Source: Silene conica (taxonomy: Eukaryota; Streptophyta; Magnoliopsida; Caryophyllales; Caryophyllaceae). From it: a DNA stretch of 64,000 bases. The notes under the pieces are model-generated. The model did not search any database, was not told the origin of the DNA, and saw only the letters and a list, made by a program, of their open reading frames with translations. This document shows, piece after piece, positions 34,378-45,583 of the stretch (positions are counted from its first letter, which is position 1; each line of letters begins with the position of its first letter). Position numbers and translations under genes: made by a program. The stretch is taken from positions 72,755,681 through 72,819,680 of the forward strand of contig CM055315.2 in NCBI GenBank assembly GCA_029255685.2, written 5' to 3'.

Positions 34378-35840
34378 TGACACCCATCGTTGAGGGGTGC
34401 CAAAGATAAGATTTATAAAACCTCAGCTTAAACTCAGATAGGATAAGTCAAGGGTCGAACCACAGAGAGACAGGGTAAATTATGTTTGTAAATTTAAAGT
34501 CTATTGCAAGTAACCAAAAAGGGGGAGGTTGATTTGAGATTTAAACTAATAACTAAAAGGACAAAATAAACAAGAGAAATAAAATAAGGGAAAAAGGAGA
34601 TTAGGAACTTTGGTTCCCCATGGTTAAAACAAGTCAATGAAGGGTAAAATAATCAAATAACACAATCCCAAGGAACAAAGAATAAACCTTTAGGTCAATA
34701 TTCTACCCAATCCTTACGGTCTTAGGGTTCCTAGAAAAGCACTAAACTTTCGTTCAAGGGCAATCCCAAAGTTGTTGTTAAACTAATCCTAATAATCTTT
34801 CAATCCTAAGGATCAGTTCACCAACAACAATGGGGGATTGGTAATTCAATTATTAAACTATCAAAATCAAGTCTTTACCATGGTTCCCCTAATTCCTAAT
34901 CACAAGAATTAGTTATGCATACTTCTAATTATGGAACTAACAATAACTAAGAACATTAAAGGAATTAACATAATTAAAGATGACAATAAAAGGGAAAACA
35001 TGAATAAGAAACAACAAGAAGATGAACAACAAGATTAAATTAAAAGGGAAAGATTGAATTGTAGCAACTTACAACTTAATTGGAAAATCTAAGAACAAAG
35101 ATGAAAACTTGATTATTCTATGATAGAAAACTAGATTAAGAACTTGATGGAAATCTTGATGATTAACCCTAATTACGAAATTTGGCTTAAATAGGCGGAA
35201 ATAAAGAGTTTCCCAATGACCTAAACACTTTAATGGGCTTCGCGGAAAACTTCTGGGTCGGCGCTGTGGTCGGTCGACCAATATTTTCGGTCGGTCGACC
35301 GCTTTACGGATTCTATGCAATTTCTGGGCTTCAGGCAAATTCTGGGCTTTTCCAATAGGAACCTGGTCGATCGACCTACTTTGTTGGTCGGTCGACCAAC
35401 TGTCGGGACTGCAGCGCGCATCGTTCTTAAAACAGCTGCCATTTCTTCGTTACTTATCGTAATCAAGCGATTCTCGCGGCGTTGGAAAGCTAAGAGGATA
35501 AGCTTTCACCTCCAACTGGAATCACTCCATTATCAGCTCTAGAACTCGAGATATAGCCATTTGAAACAGGCTGCAACATCGAAGATCGATTCTTTGCTTG
35601 TAAAAGTTATCTTCAGGCCTTGAAATATGCGCTAGGCTTTGTTCCTTCTTATCCCTAGTCATAAAAAGTCCCAAGGGCATAAATTTGGTATAAAATCGTC
35701 CCTTTTCCGCATAAATCTGCAAAAGAGCATAAAAATACGAAAGTAGACAATTGTTGGGAAATAAAGGCTAAAACATAGTAAATGAGCGACAAAATGCGTG
35801 TAAAAATAGATGTAAAACATCATAAAATAGGCACGCATCA
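34378..35840 (-). repeat. 3' LTR of the Athila/Tat-like element
   Basis: Same length as its partner. It contains two GTCGAC/TCGATCGA palindrome pairs (centres 35275.5/35296.5 and 35370.5/35393.5). Termini TGACACC and GCATCA as read on the plus strand. Confidence 0.9.
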
Positions 35841-37884
35841 AATTCCCCAAACCAAACCTTGCTTGCCCTCAAGCAAGAAATAGACTCGATCTTAACTAAT
35901 GGAACGATTTCAATCTCAGAGCGAAATTTACATGTTGGCCCAAACCAATGCCAAGTACAAAATGAGAAAGTATTTAAATTATGCAAACGAGTTATGGTGT
36001 TGTCAAACTTGCAAAAATAAAGACTATAGAGACTTCATACCATGGACTCTCGCGGTACGCTCGAGACACTCATGAAGCAAAGGGTGAGTATATGTAAAAG
36101 ATAGAAAGAAGTAATTTTGTTGAGACACTCACCTAACTGCGACCCATGAAAACATGCCTGCAATCTAACATGAACAAGAATTCTACAACTTCGTATAACA
36201 ATCTCATTAAGTGACCCAGATACATGCAATTTGGGGTAATGAAAGATATGTGAGGTAAAAGGTAGAAGTGGTTAAGATGTTTTTGGATTTGTGGGGTTAG
36301 TAGCCAAGCTAGTAAAACCGATTCCCAACAACAAATTTCACGACTTCTTGATATTAAGAAAGTGCTCTTCTTGTAGCACAACTCTCACATTAAATAAGAA
36401 AGGACTCCCAAATATTTTGAATGAGGTACGGGAGTGATAACACATAAAAGAAAGGAATTTGGAACGATTTTTTTTTTGATACTGATTCTGCCAGGTGGTC
36501 GGCCGACCTATTAAGGCGGTCGGTCGACTGGCTCTGTACGTTTTTGACTTTTTTCGTTTTTCTTTTCTTTCTTTCTTTTTCTGAATTTTTCTGTTCTTTT
36601 TTTTTTTTTCTTTCTTTTCTCGCTTTCTTTCTTTCTTTTCTCTTTTTGCTCATGATAGCATACAAACCAAGATGCCTCAAAAAAATAATCCAAAGACCAC
36701 AAATACTAGCTTGGAAGGGTAGGCTGAGTATGGGATGTAGTTTTGGGGGAATAAAAAGGCAATTTTGGCTATGTGAAGCTTATGGGTAAATACGAGAAAA
36801 AAGGATCCCAAATGCACGTACCAAGATTCACAAAACGAGATAGTAAAACAAGTATATAGCAATTCAAGTTCATGTTTATGCATATTGATGTAACATGTTC
36901 CAAGGAGAGTACTACTCACATCCTAGACAACTGGTTTAAGAATGAAACCAGGAAATAAAGCTCTAAAACTTAGAATGTATAGTGGGTTGCCAAGGTATAA
37001 GTCAAGTCTCAAGAAAACAAGTTAACAAAAACTCGTAGATATGCAAAAGACTCTTATACTAAAACAAGTTGACAAGGCAATGGTAAAGGCATAAACATGT
37101 AAGATAGCAAAATCATCGTTGAAATACTTTCGTTCCGACTCGACCTATATGCTAAAATAAACGTGCATTTTTTTTGGAATTTTTGAAATTTTTCTATTTT
37201 TTTTTTTGGATTTTTGTATATGCAAGAAAAATAAAGAAAAGAACAATGCAATACGGAAATGCAATAAACGTGTGACAAAATGCAATGCATGTGACACGAA
37301 ACCATTCCCCAAACCAACCCGCACAATGTCCCCATTGTGCATTAGCCTAAGTAAAGGTTTCAAAAAATTAAAGGAAAGAAGCAAGGGAAAAAAAAACTAA
37401 GGAAAATTGGAAAGAACTCACTGGATTATGAAGCGCATGAGAAAAACCTCCCCAAACCAGCGTAAGCTGGGAGGTTTTGGTGGCTAGCAGTGCCACTCAA
37501 GTACCCAAGATGGTTGCACGTTCCCCGAGGAAGAAATCGAAAGACTGCGACAGATCGGTAGGTCGACCGACCAAGAGAACAGGTCGACCGACCTTCCTGT
37601 AAAGTACAGAAAATTTCAGCAATGCGGCGACTAGGTCGACCGACTGGTGTAACTGGTCGGTCGACCGTCTTTGTCCCAGCGGTCTTCGTTTTTCTTCGTA
37701 GAACCTGAAAAAGCAAGAAAAATATGCGCCCAACAAATGCGCGAGATCCCAGAAACAAGTCCAAAAAGTCTTAACTATGCAAACACAAAAAAATTGTCCT
37801 AAAAACTTAAAGAAAGCAAGCTAGAAAGTCTTAGCAAAACAAAAAAAAAGTCTTAAGAAAAGCAGAAACGAGCAAAAGGAGAAG
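35841..37884 (-). other. Non-coding internal region of the Athila/Tat-like element
   Basis: About 2 kb between the ORF and the 3' LTR without recognisable protein. It holds a long T/C-rich tract (36541-36650), an A/T-run patch near 37165-37240, and three pairs of GTCGAC-type palindromes (centres 36502.5/36525.5, 37564.5/37585.5, 37637.5/37662.5). A CTTCCCA/GGGAGG-type small inverted repeat, ACCTCCCCAAACCAGCGTAAGCTGGGAGGTTT (split: CCTCCC..AGC / GCT..GGGAGG), lies at about 37447-37475. Confidence 0.7.
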
Positions 37885-39072
37885 TCATCCGCGAAGGATT
37901 CGGCGTTTCTTTGACCAAGGGCTCTGACTATAGGCTACTCCTTCAGCTATGGTGATTTGGGTAGATGAGTTTCTCTCCACCATGTAGATAGGTGGGTCAT
38001 CATCCATAGCTTTAGCCATCCATCTCCCGTGGTTGTCGACTCCCAAGTCGTAGGTCGACACCTTCCTCGGCTTCTTCTTCTTAGGGCTCTTTTCTTCAGC
38101 CAAATGATCACTTGTTTGAGTGACCTCGTTCTCTACAGCATTTGATCGAGTAAGTGGTACTACTTGATCGAGAACATCTCTCTTCCTACTGCTTATAGAC
38201 TCTATCACTAGTGTCGCAATTTCTGGAGCATCCAAATCAGCCTTTTGAGCAAGAGATTCACCTGCACATGCCTCAAAACACATCAAAGCCTCCGAAGGAT
38301 CCTTTGAAAAGGATCCTTGCATAGAACATTCACTAATATTATTAAAAACATCAGGAAAGTCAATAAATGAATCCTGCAAAAAACAAGGTTCATCTACAGA
38401 GGGTTCAATTATGTTAGGAACATGGTCATCACTAATACCTACAAAAATAGGTTGGTCAGTCAAGGGGTGAAAGCCTAACTCATTGGTTGTTTCTAGATCC
38501 AAGTTAGTATCATCAACGGGGAGGGAGAGGGAATCAAGTAACCTATCATCCTCATCCTTAAGAATGAGCGACTCTTTAGTAATGGGTGTGATGGGATCAC
38601 ACTTGACAGAAATATCTGGGTTACTAATATCAACGCCCTCATACCTCTCAAAGGTTTTTTTGAACTGATGCTCCAATATTAAAATATCTTTCATGAATTT
38701 AGCATAAGAAGGTATCTGGGTAATTAAGTCAGTGAAAGGGATGGTTACCTCAAGATTCTTCACCATCTCTAAAAACTTACCAAATTTCCGATCCTCTTTT
38801 GAATTTTTCAGTCTTTCAGGATAAGGAATGGTGACTTTAGCCGTAGGATCAGCAACCTTTGGCTTTTTCAGCTGTAAAATTTCGGCAAGACCTTGAATAA
38901 AGGAAGGATCCAGCGATTCCGGAGTCAAAACAGCACTCTGCTCAGGAACGTCGGTCGGTCGACCAGTAGCAGTGGTCGGTCGACCAGAGTCTGCAACATC
39001 CGAATTTTTCGGTACATCTTGAGCCTTTGGCTGTAGGAAGTTATAAATAGAATCCATAGAGAGAGTACTCAA
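37885..39072 (-). CDS. 395-aa protein of the non-autonomous element (Athila gag-protease linker type)
   Basis: Starts MSTLSMDSIYNFLQ. Residues about 80-140 read IPYPERLKNSKEDRKFGKF, EVTIPFTDLITQIPSYAKFM and ILILEHQ, which is the conserved segment between gag and protease in plant Athila/Tat polyproteins. Near the N-terminus two GRPT copies (SGRPTTATGRPT) are encoded by a GTCGAC palindrome pair. The middle is acidic; the C-terminus has KKKKPRK, a potential nuclear signal, and a unique YDLGVDNHGRWMAK block. There is no zinc knuckle, protease or polymerase. The frame is intact and starts about 130 bp after the PBS, so it may be expressed. The function is unknown; helping packaging by an autonomous partner is a guess. 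Confidence 0.75.
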   Translation of the reverse strand: MSTLSMDSIYNFLQPKAQDVPKNSDVADSGRPTTATGRPTDVPEQSAVLTPESLDPSFIQGLAEILQLKKPKVADPTAKVTIPYPERLKNSKEDRKFGKFLEMVKNLEVTIPFTDLITQIPSYAKFMKDILILEHQFKKTFERYEGVDISNPDISVKCDPITPITKESLILKDEDDRLLDSLSLPVDDTNLDLETTNELGFHPLTDQPIFVGISDDHVPNIIEPSVDEPCFLQDSFIDFPDVFNNISECSMQGSFSKDPSEALMCFEACAGESLAQKADLDAPEIATLVIESISSRKRDVLDQVVPLTRSNAVENEVTQTSDHLAEEKSPKKKKPRKVSTYDLGVDNHGRWMAKAMDDDPPIYMVERNSSTQITIAEGVAYSQSPWSKKRRILRG

Positions 39073-39203
39073 GCCTTCCTCTCAAAAACCTGTCTTCTAA
39101 ACAACACTAGAAGAAAAGGTAAGAACGGTCTTAAGGAACCTAAGCTCCTTAAGACAAGAAAAAAAAAAAAATAAACAAAAAACTAACAAACAAAATTATA
39201 CCG

Positions 39204-39223
39204 TCTCCCCGGCAACGGCGCCA
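39204..39223 (-). other. Primer-binding site of the Athila/Tat-like element
   Basis: Minus strand TGGCGCCGTTGCCGGGGAGA, five bases inside the 5' LTR end. It matches the primer site class used by Athila/Tat elements. Confidence 0.88.
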
Positions 39224-39228
39224 AAATT

Positions 39229-40691
39229 TGACACCCGTCGTTGAGGGGTGCCAAAGATAAGATTTATAAAACCTCAGCTTAAACTCAGATAGGATAAGTC
39301 AAGGGTCGAACCACAGAGAGACAGGGTAAATTATGTTTGTAAATTTAAAGTCTATTGCAAGTAACCAAAAAGGGGGAGGTTGATTTGAGATTTAAACTAA
39401 TAACTAAAAGGACAAAATAAACAAGAGAAATAAAATAAGGGAAAAAGGAGATTAGGAACTTTGGTTCCCCATGGTTAAAACAAGTCAATGAAGGGTAAAA
39501 TAATCAAATAACACAATCCCAAGGAACAAAGAATAAACCTTTAGGTCAATATTCTACCCAATCCTTACGGTCTTAGGGTTCCTAGAAAAGCACTAAACTT
39601 TCGTTCAAGGGCAATCCCAAAGTTGTTGTTAAACTAATCCTAATAATCTTTCAATCCTAAGGATCAGTTCACCAACAACAATGGGGGATTGGTAATTCAA
39701 TCATTAAACTATCAAAATCAAGTCTTTACCATGGTTCCCCTAATTCCTAATCACAAGAATTAGTTATGCATACTTCTAATTATGGAACTAACAATAACTA
39801 AGAACATTAAAGGAATTAACATAATTAAAGATGAAAATAAAAGGGAAAACATGAATAAGAAACAACAATAAGATGAACAACAAGATTAAATTAAAAGGGA
39901 AAGATTGAATTGTAGCAACTTACAACTTAATTGGAAAATCTAAGAACAAAGATGAAAACTTGATTATTCTATGATAGAAAACTAGATTAAGAACTTGATG
40001 GAAATCTTGATGATTAACCCTAATTACGAAATTTGGCTTAAATAGGCGGAAATAAAGAGTTTCCCAATGACCTAAACACTTTAATGGGCTTCGCGGAAAA
40101 CTTCTGGGTCGGCGCTGTGGTCGGTCGACCAATATTTTCGGTCGGTCGACCGCTTTACGGATTCTATGCAATTTCTGGGCTTCAGGCAAATTCTGGGCTT
40201 TTCCAATAGGAACCTGGTCGATCGACCTACTTTGTTGGTCGGTCGACCAACTGTCGGGACTGCAGCGCGCATCGTTCTTAAAACAGCTGCCATTTCTTCG
40301 TTACTTATCGTAATCAAGCGATTCTCGCGGCGTTGGAAAGCTAAGAGGATAAGATTTCACCTCCAACTGGAATCACTCCATTATCAGCTCTAGAACTCGA
40401 GATATAGCCATTTGAAACAGGCTGCAACATCGAAGATCGATTCTTTGCTTGTAAAAGTTACCTTCAGGCCTTGAAATATGCGCTAGGCTTTGTTCCTTCT
40501 TATCCTTAGTCATAAAAAGTCCCGAGGGCATAAATTTGGTATAAAATCGTCCCTTTTCCGCATAAATCTGCAAAAGAGCATAAAAATACGAAAGTAGACA
40601 ATTGTTGGGAAATAAAGGCTAAAACATAGTAAATGAGCGACAAAATGCGTGTAAAAATAGATGTAAAACATCATAAAATAGGCACGCATCA
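39229..40691 (-). repeat. 5' LTR of the Athila/Tat-like element
   Basis: Near-identical to 34378-35840. Visible differences include CCCGTCG for CCCATCG near its plus-strand start, ATCATT for ATTATT, and AGATTTCACC for AGCTTTCACC. Confidence 0.9.
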
Positions 40692-40696
40692 GTGGT

Positions 40697-40796
40697 GCCG
40701 TTGGTGAAGATTTTATGGCGTTGCGTTGATGTCGAGGAGCAAACATGGGAGACTGAGGCATCGATGCGTGCTGCTTATCCCGCTCTATTTGATTGA
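40697..40796 (+). pseudogene. Chromovirus chromodomain fragment and pol stop
   Basis: Read in the frame interrupted at 34377, this gives a short chromodomain-like tail with LVKILWRCVDVEEQTWE and a stop at 40794-40796. Chromodomains bind histone marks and steer integration to heterochromatin. The piece is separated from integrase by 6.3 kb of inserted element. Confidence 0.75.
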
Positions 40797-40862
40797 GGTA
40801 TAGTTATTTAGATTTATCTCCGTTCGAGTTTCGAGGACGAAACTTATTGAAGTTGGGGTGAT

Positions 40863-43759
40863 TTTAACATCCCGTATTTTTTATAAAATATATTTTAAGG
40901 GTTTTAAATATTTTAAAGTAATAAAATAATACTTTAATAATTTATCGGAAAATATTTTTAATAAGTAGTAAGATCCGTCTTAAGAACCTTAAGTCCTTAA
41001 GACGAATACAAACTTGGCAACTTAAGTTTCTATCCTAAAACCCGTTCATTTCTACCAAACCCGTTTTCCTTGAAACGGGAAAGGACCATTATAAACCCTC
41101 ATAAAACCCATTTAGTCGACATATTGCTTCCTTATCAAAACAAAACACTGTAAACAATATTTCTCACAAAACCTCCATAATCTTCATCTCTTAATCCATT
41201 TTTCTTCATCATCCGTTCACCGAATCAAGGTAATAAATACATTTTCGGAATCCTCATCGAATTTGCAAGCCATCTATCACTTCCGTTTTTCATTTCCATC
41301 AACTCGAAATTTGGGCTGTTTTCATGGAATTCGTTCTTGAGTCCTAAAATCCGTGTTTCTTGCTTGTAGGTGAAGGTTTAGACAACCCGGACGTGGATAG
41401 CTACGTGGTAGAGGAAGAGCTTTGATCGGAAATCGCTTTAAGGTGACAATTATGAGAAAACTCGGCCTTATTGTATATATTAGCACTTTTCTTGGTTGAT
41501 GATGAAAGTTTCTGTTTTTCTTATGGTATTTACGTTGAATGAACCTAGTATCATGTTAGGAATCCTTCTTAAAGACCTTCATATGCTTGGTTGATGATAT
41601 ACATGCTTATTGTTCAATTTCAGAGATTTGATGCTTAAGACGAATACAAGTGATTATCTTATTGAGGCTTATTTGTGGAGTTTGATGATTGTAATATGTG
41701 TATTCGATGTTCATGTATGTTGGGAATTGTATGCTGTTAGTGATTATAGAGATTTAGAATTGTTTTAGTCGAAGTTTGTCGTTGCTGAAAAACGCGAAAT
41801 CGTGCTCAGTCTCTCTGAGCCGGTCGACCGACCGACCGTCGGTCGACCGGCTGGGAGTGCGTGTAGGTGTTTTTGCGAAAGTTTGAAAATATAGGCTTTG
41901 TGTTGCCAGCCGGTAGGCCGGCTGGTAGCCTCTTTTGTAGAAAATGTGTAGAGTTGAGATTGTGGAATTTGGTTCCCCAGCCGGTAGGCCGGCTGCCTGC
42001 CGACCGGCTGGGAACCCCTTTAGCCTTTTGTTCGTATTTTAAGGAAAAGGAAGGGGAGAGTGGGTGTCCAGCCGGTAGGCCGGCTGCCCGCCGACCGGCT
42101 GGGGACCCCTGATGCCGTGTTTTGTTTTAAAAGAATTAAAAGGAGCACGGGTTTTCAGACAGTCAGCCGGCTGCCTGCCACTGACCGGCTGAGAGCCCTG
42201 TTTATCATTGTTTTGTTTTTAACTTTCAAACGGTTTATCGGTTTTGTTTGGGATTCGTTCCATGTACCTTTTATGTGTGTTTGAGGTCCCCGGAGGATGG
42301 GCGACACTATATTGGGTTCAGGAATGGAGAGAGGATAGAGACCCCCCGGTCGGGTAACCGAAAGGGAAACCGGCTCTCCCTCATCTTAGTTCCCGGGATC
42401 AATTAAGTGTTGTTTAGTGGTTTAAGAAGTTAGAACTATAGGTTAGATTCTATATTTGGATGTTATTGGTTGATGCGTGTTAAGGTATGCCTTAAGCTGG
42501 CCTCTGAGCTTAACACGTGAGTTGTATGTCGCGTGATGGGATATGTGTTAAGTTCACCTCTAGACCTATTACGTGTTTTGCTTGTGGCGTGTCAGGATAT
42601 GTGTTAAGTTCACCTATGGACCTGACACGTGATCGGTTGTCGTACACGGGATATGTGTTAAGTTCACCTCTGGACCCGGTGTGCGATAGTTGTATATTGG
42701 GATATGTGTTAAGTTCACCTCTGGACCCAATACTTGTTTGTAGCATTGGGATATGTGTTAAGTTCACCTCTGGACCCTTTGCTTGTGGATGTTTAGGGAT
42801 ATGTGTTAAGTTCACCTCTGGACCCTTTACTTGAATTGTATGTTGGGATATGTGTTAAGTTCACCTCTGGACCCGACATTGTTTTGGTAGGGGGATATGT
42901 GTTAAGTTCACCTATGGACCCATTGTTAGTGTTTACTGATATCTTGGTCTATGCCTTAAGTTGGCCTCTGAGTCCTTGATTGTGAAAGTATGTTGGTATG
43001 TAGGTTATGTCTTAAGTTGACCGCTGAACCTTATACTTGCTGAGTTTATCTGCTTGCCTTGAGTTTGGTACAGTGTCAGATAAGCATGATGAAGTTAATG
43101 ATTTTATTACTTTGGTTGTAATCTTTGCACCCAAGGCATTGGGTGACTCTTTGATCGGTTTCATAAATAGTTAGACTGAAAGACCCCCCGACTGGGTAAC
43201 CAGTAGGGAAACCGGCTCTCCTTCTAAACGGTTTATGAAGTTGGTTGAGAGCCGTGCATTAGAGTTTGCATGATAGTATGAGATCAGTTATTGAGATATT
43301 GATATGCTTCACATGTTTATATATGTTGGAGTATTCTGTTTGTTTTGCTTGTTACGTGTCGTTACAAAAGGTGGCTAGGAGAACTCTAGTCACTCCCCAC
43401 TGATTGTGGCATACATGTTTTCATGTATGTAGGTACATGCAGGTTGGACAGGGTTTGATGAGAGCTAGCGAGTGAGTATCCTTTTGTCATCATATGACTT
43501 ACACATTCGAGTAGCTAGACTCTAGTTTTACAGTTGTTATCTTTTGGTGTCTTTAGGGATGTTCCATCCCAGGATTTGTATATATTTGGTTTCCGTACTT
43601 AGAACTGTTATGCTTATCTATTTTGTTTATATCAGTTTTCAGTTTCTGTTTCAGTTTTAAATCACCTCGCATGTTGTTTATGTTTAAAAAGTTTTAAATT
43701 CCGCTGCATTTTTAGTACTTTGGATGTTTTATATTTCCGCTTTCGCGAGGGGTTTTATA
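40863..43759 (+). repeat. 3' LTR of the chromovirus
   Basis: 2,897 bp, highly similar to 24907-27811. Both termini carry point changes (start TTTAACATCC instead of TGTAACATCC; end TTTTATA instead of TTTTACA). It follows the purine-rich TTGAAGTTGGGGTGA and is followed by GTTAG (43760-43764), the same duplication that flanks the solo LTR. The palindrome pair is at 41825.5/41844.5, and unit 2 of the 88-bp array has a 12-16 bp deletion. Confidence 0.9.
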
Positions 43760-44421
43760 GTTAGTTAGTTAGTGTTGTTTGTAGTTGTTATTATTATTGT
43801 TTGTATTGTTGTTAGTGTTGTTGTTAGTGTTTGCATAGATTGAAGGAATGGGAAATTGATAATCGGGTTGATTGGTGGGGGGTAGGACGTGGGTGTTAGA
43901 CGTCCCTCATGGGGAGGGACATGGGGAATCAAAGTCCCCCATAGGGTGGGACGTGCGGATTCAACGTCCCCCATGGGGGAGGACGTGGGGAATGGAAGTC
44001 CCTCATGGGGAGGGACGTGTGTTTGGCACGTCTAACACGTCATGGGCGTGTGTTTAGCACGTCTAAGGGGGTGATCGATTGACGTGTGTTTCGCACGTCT
44101 ATGAGGGTTTTGGACGTGAAATATGCAAGTCCTACCCATGGTTGAACTTTGAAATTCAAAGTTTTATTTCGTCTTATCCGTATATTTTCAATTTTAATTG
44201 TTAAAAGTTATTTTTTTTATAAAAAGTTGTAAATTTTGTATTTAAATGGGTAGTTTATATTTAATTGTATAAAAAGTTGTTAATTTTGCATTTAAATGAG
44301 TAGTTTATATTATTTAAGTTGTTAATTTTGTGTAATTTTGAATTTATTTTGTATTTTATTAGTTTTTTATGAAAAGTTATTTAATTTTATTTATGTAACG
44401 TTCTAATCTCGTAAAATGCAG
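43760..44421 (+). other. Original right flank: intron and leader DNA before the PMD coding start
   Basis: Copy of 27812-28335 followed by AT-rich DNA not present in the first copy, ending in a pyrimidine-poor but usable acceptor ATGCAG (44416-44421) directly before ATG. The about 32-bp GTCCC repeats are at 43896-44105. Confidence 0.6.
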
Positions 44422-44689
44422 ATGCCTTACAGCGAAGATGTTATTATGACTTCAATGGGTCGTAAGACAAACCGAAGAGTGACGGGCTCTAAGAGGCGTG
44501 TCCCTATAGAAGCAGCAGCAACAACACCGCCATGTCGTGGTTGGGGAGGTAGGGGTAGGGGAAGGGGAAATGACATCCTCATCAGGTCTCCCGACCCTAC
44601 TCCCGAGGACGAGGTTTAGTTACCGAGAGCGTTTTTCAAGGAGCCAACAAGTAGTTCTGATGACGAGGAGGAGGAGCAGTTTGAGGAAC

Positions 44690-44760
44690 CGGTCGAGGAG
44701 GATGATCATGATGATGATGACGACGATGATGATGATGAGGAGGAGGATGACTCCCTCTTT
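44690..44760 (+). repeat. GAT/GAG trinucleotide run
   Basis: An imperfect (GAT/GAC/GAG)n tract encodes an acidic stretch in the PMD pseudogene. Confidence 0.8.
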
Positions 44761-45583
44761 CTGGACGAGGAGGCCGTTGTTCGACCACCTAAGAAGGTGG
44801 TACGTGATGCTAGCGGCCGATATAAGCAGGTTATGGAGGGTGCTTCTAGTAGCATTGGGAGGAAGAAGACTCTGGCTCTTTCTTAGCGTCTTACCAGTCC
44901 GGTTGAGGGGGGGGGGGGGGGTCCGTCTGTCGTTAGTGTCCTACGTAGCTTTATTTGCCACGTAACTTACAGTAGTTGGACGGATCAGGGTAGCGTGAGA
45001 TCGTGGTTCACGTGTTACGAGAGGTCGGGTGCTATGGAGAAGATGAGTAAGATGAAGGTCCGTTCTTCGGTGATGGAGAGAGTTGGCCAGAGAGGGATTG
45101 ATCATCTGAGATTCTCTTTGACCACCGGGTTGGATGATAACCTTATCAGTGCTTTTGTAGAGAGGTGGCAGCCGGACAACCAACACTTTTCACATGCCGT
45201 TTGGTGAGATTACTAACTTGTTGCACGACGTTCACAGGATCCTCGACATACGGGTGGATGGCGATGGGTTTTGGACGAGGGTCATACGAGCGGGGAGATT
45301 GTTCTGAAGGGGAAGTTGGCTGTCTTGTTCGGCATGGATGTGAAGGACGTGAGACCACCGTTTTACAAGGGTGGTGGGCTGGCAGTGAAGAAGCTGATGG
45401 AGCTTGCGGAGACGGCGAACCAGCATGACTCGCTAAGGGCTTACATGATGTTGTTGGCAGGATAGACTTTGTTCACGGACAAGTCTAGTGATCGGGTTGT
45501 TGCTTGTGTGTTTCCGTTGTTCGATGAGTAAGATGATATCGGTAACTATGCTTGGGGGGCCGCGACATTGGCGTACTTGTATC

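Larger units (their letters stand above)
34378..40691 (-). mobile_element. Complete non-autonomous Athila/Tat-like LTR element (6.3 kb)
   Basis: Two 1,463-bp LTRs (34378-35840 and 39229-40691) differ at only about eight positions by eye. The whole is flanked by GTGGT at 34373-34377 and 40692-40696. On the minus strand the LTR runs TGATGCGTGCC...GGGTGTCA and is followed by TGGCGCCGTTGCCGGGGAGA (39223 to 39204), the primer-binding site typical of Athila/Tat elements. A purine-rich GGTTTGGTTTGGGGAATT precedes the 3' LTR. It has no polymerase; one 395-codon ORF is the only coding region. It is young compared with its chromovirus host. Confidence 0.9.
28633..40862 (+). mobile_element. Ty3/gypsy chromovirus internal region (Tekay-like), disrupted
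   Basis: In order: PBS, gag, two zinc knuckles, protease, reverse transcriptase, RNase H, integrase, chromodomain, and a purine-rich tract (about 40848-40862) before the 3' LTR. The C-terminal chromodomain and Met PBS place it among plant chromoviruses; the Tekay/Del lineage is my inference. It is split by a copia solo LTR in gag and a complete Athila/Tat-like element in the chromodomain, and carries two in-frame stops in pol, so it is inactive. Confidence 0.88.
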
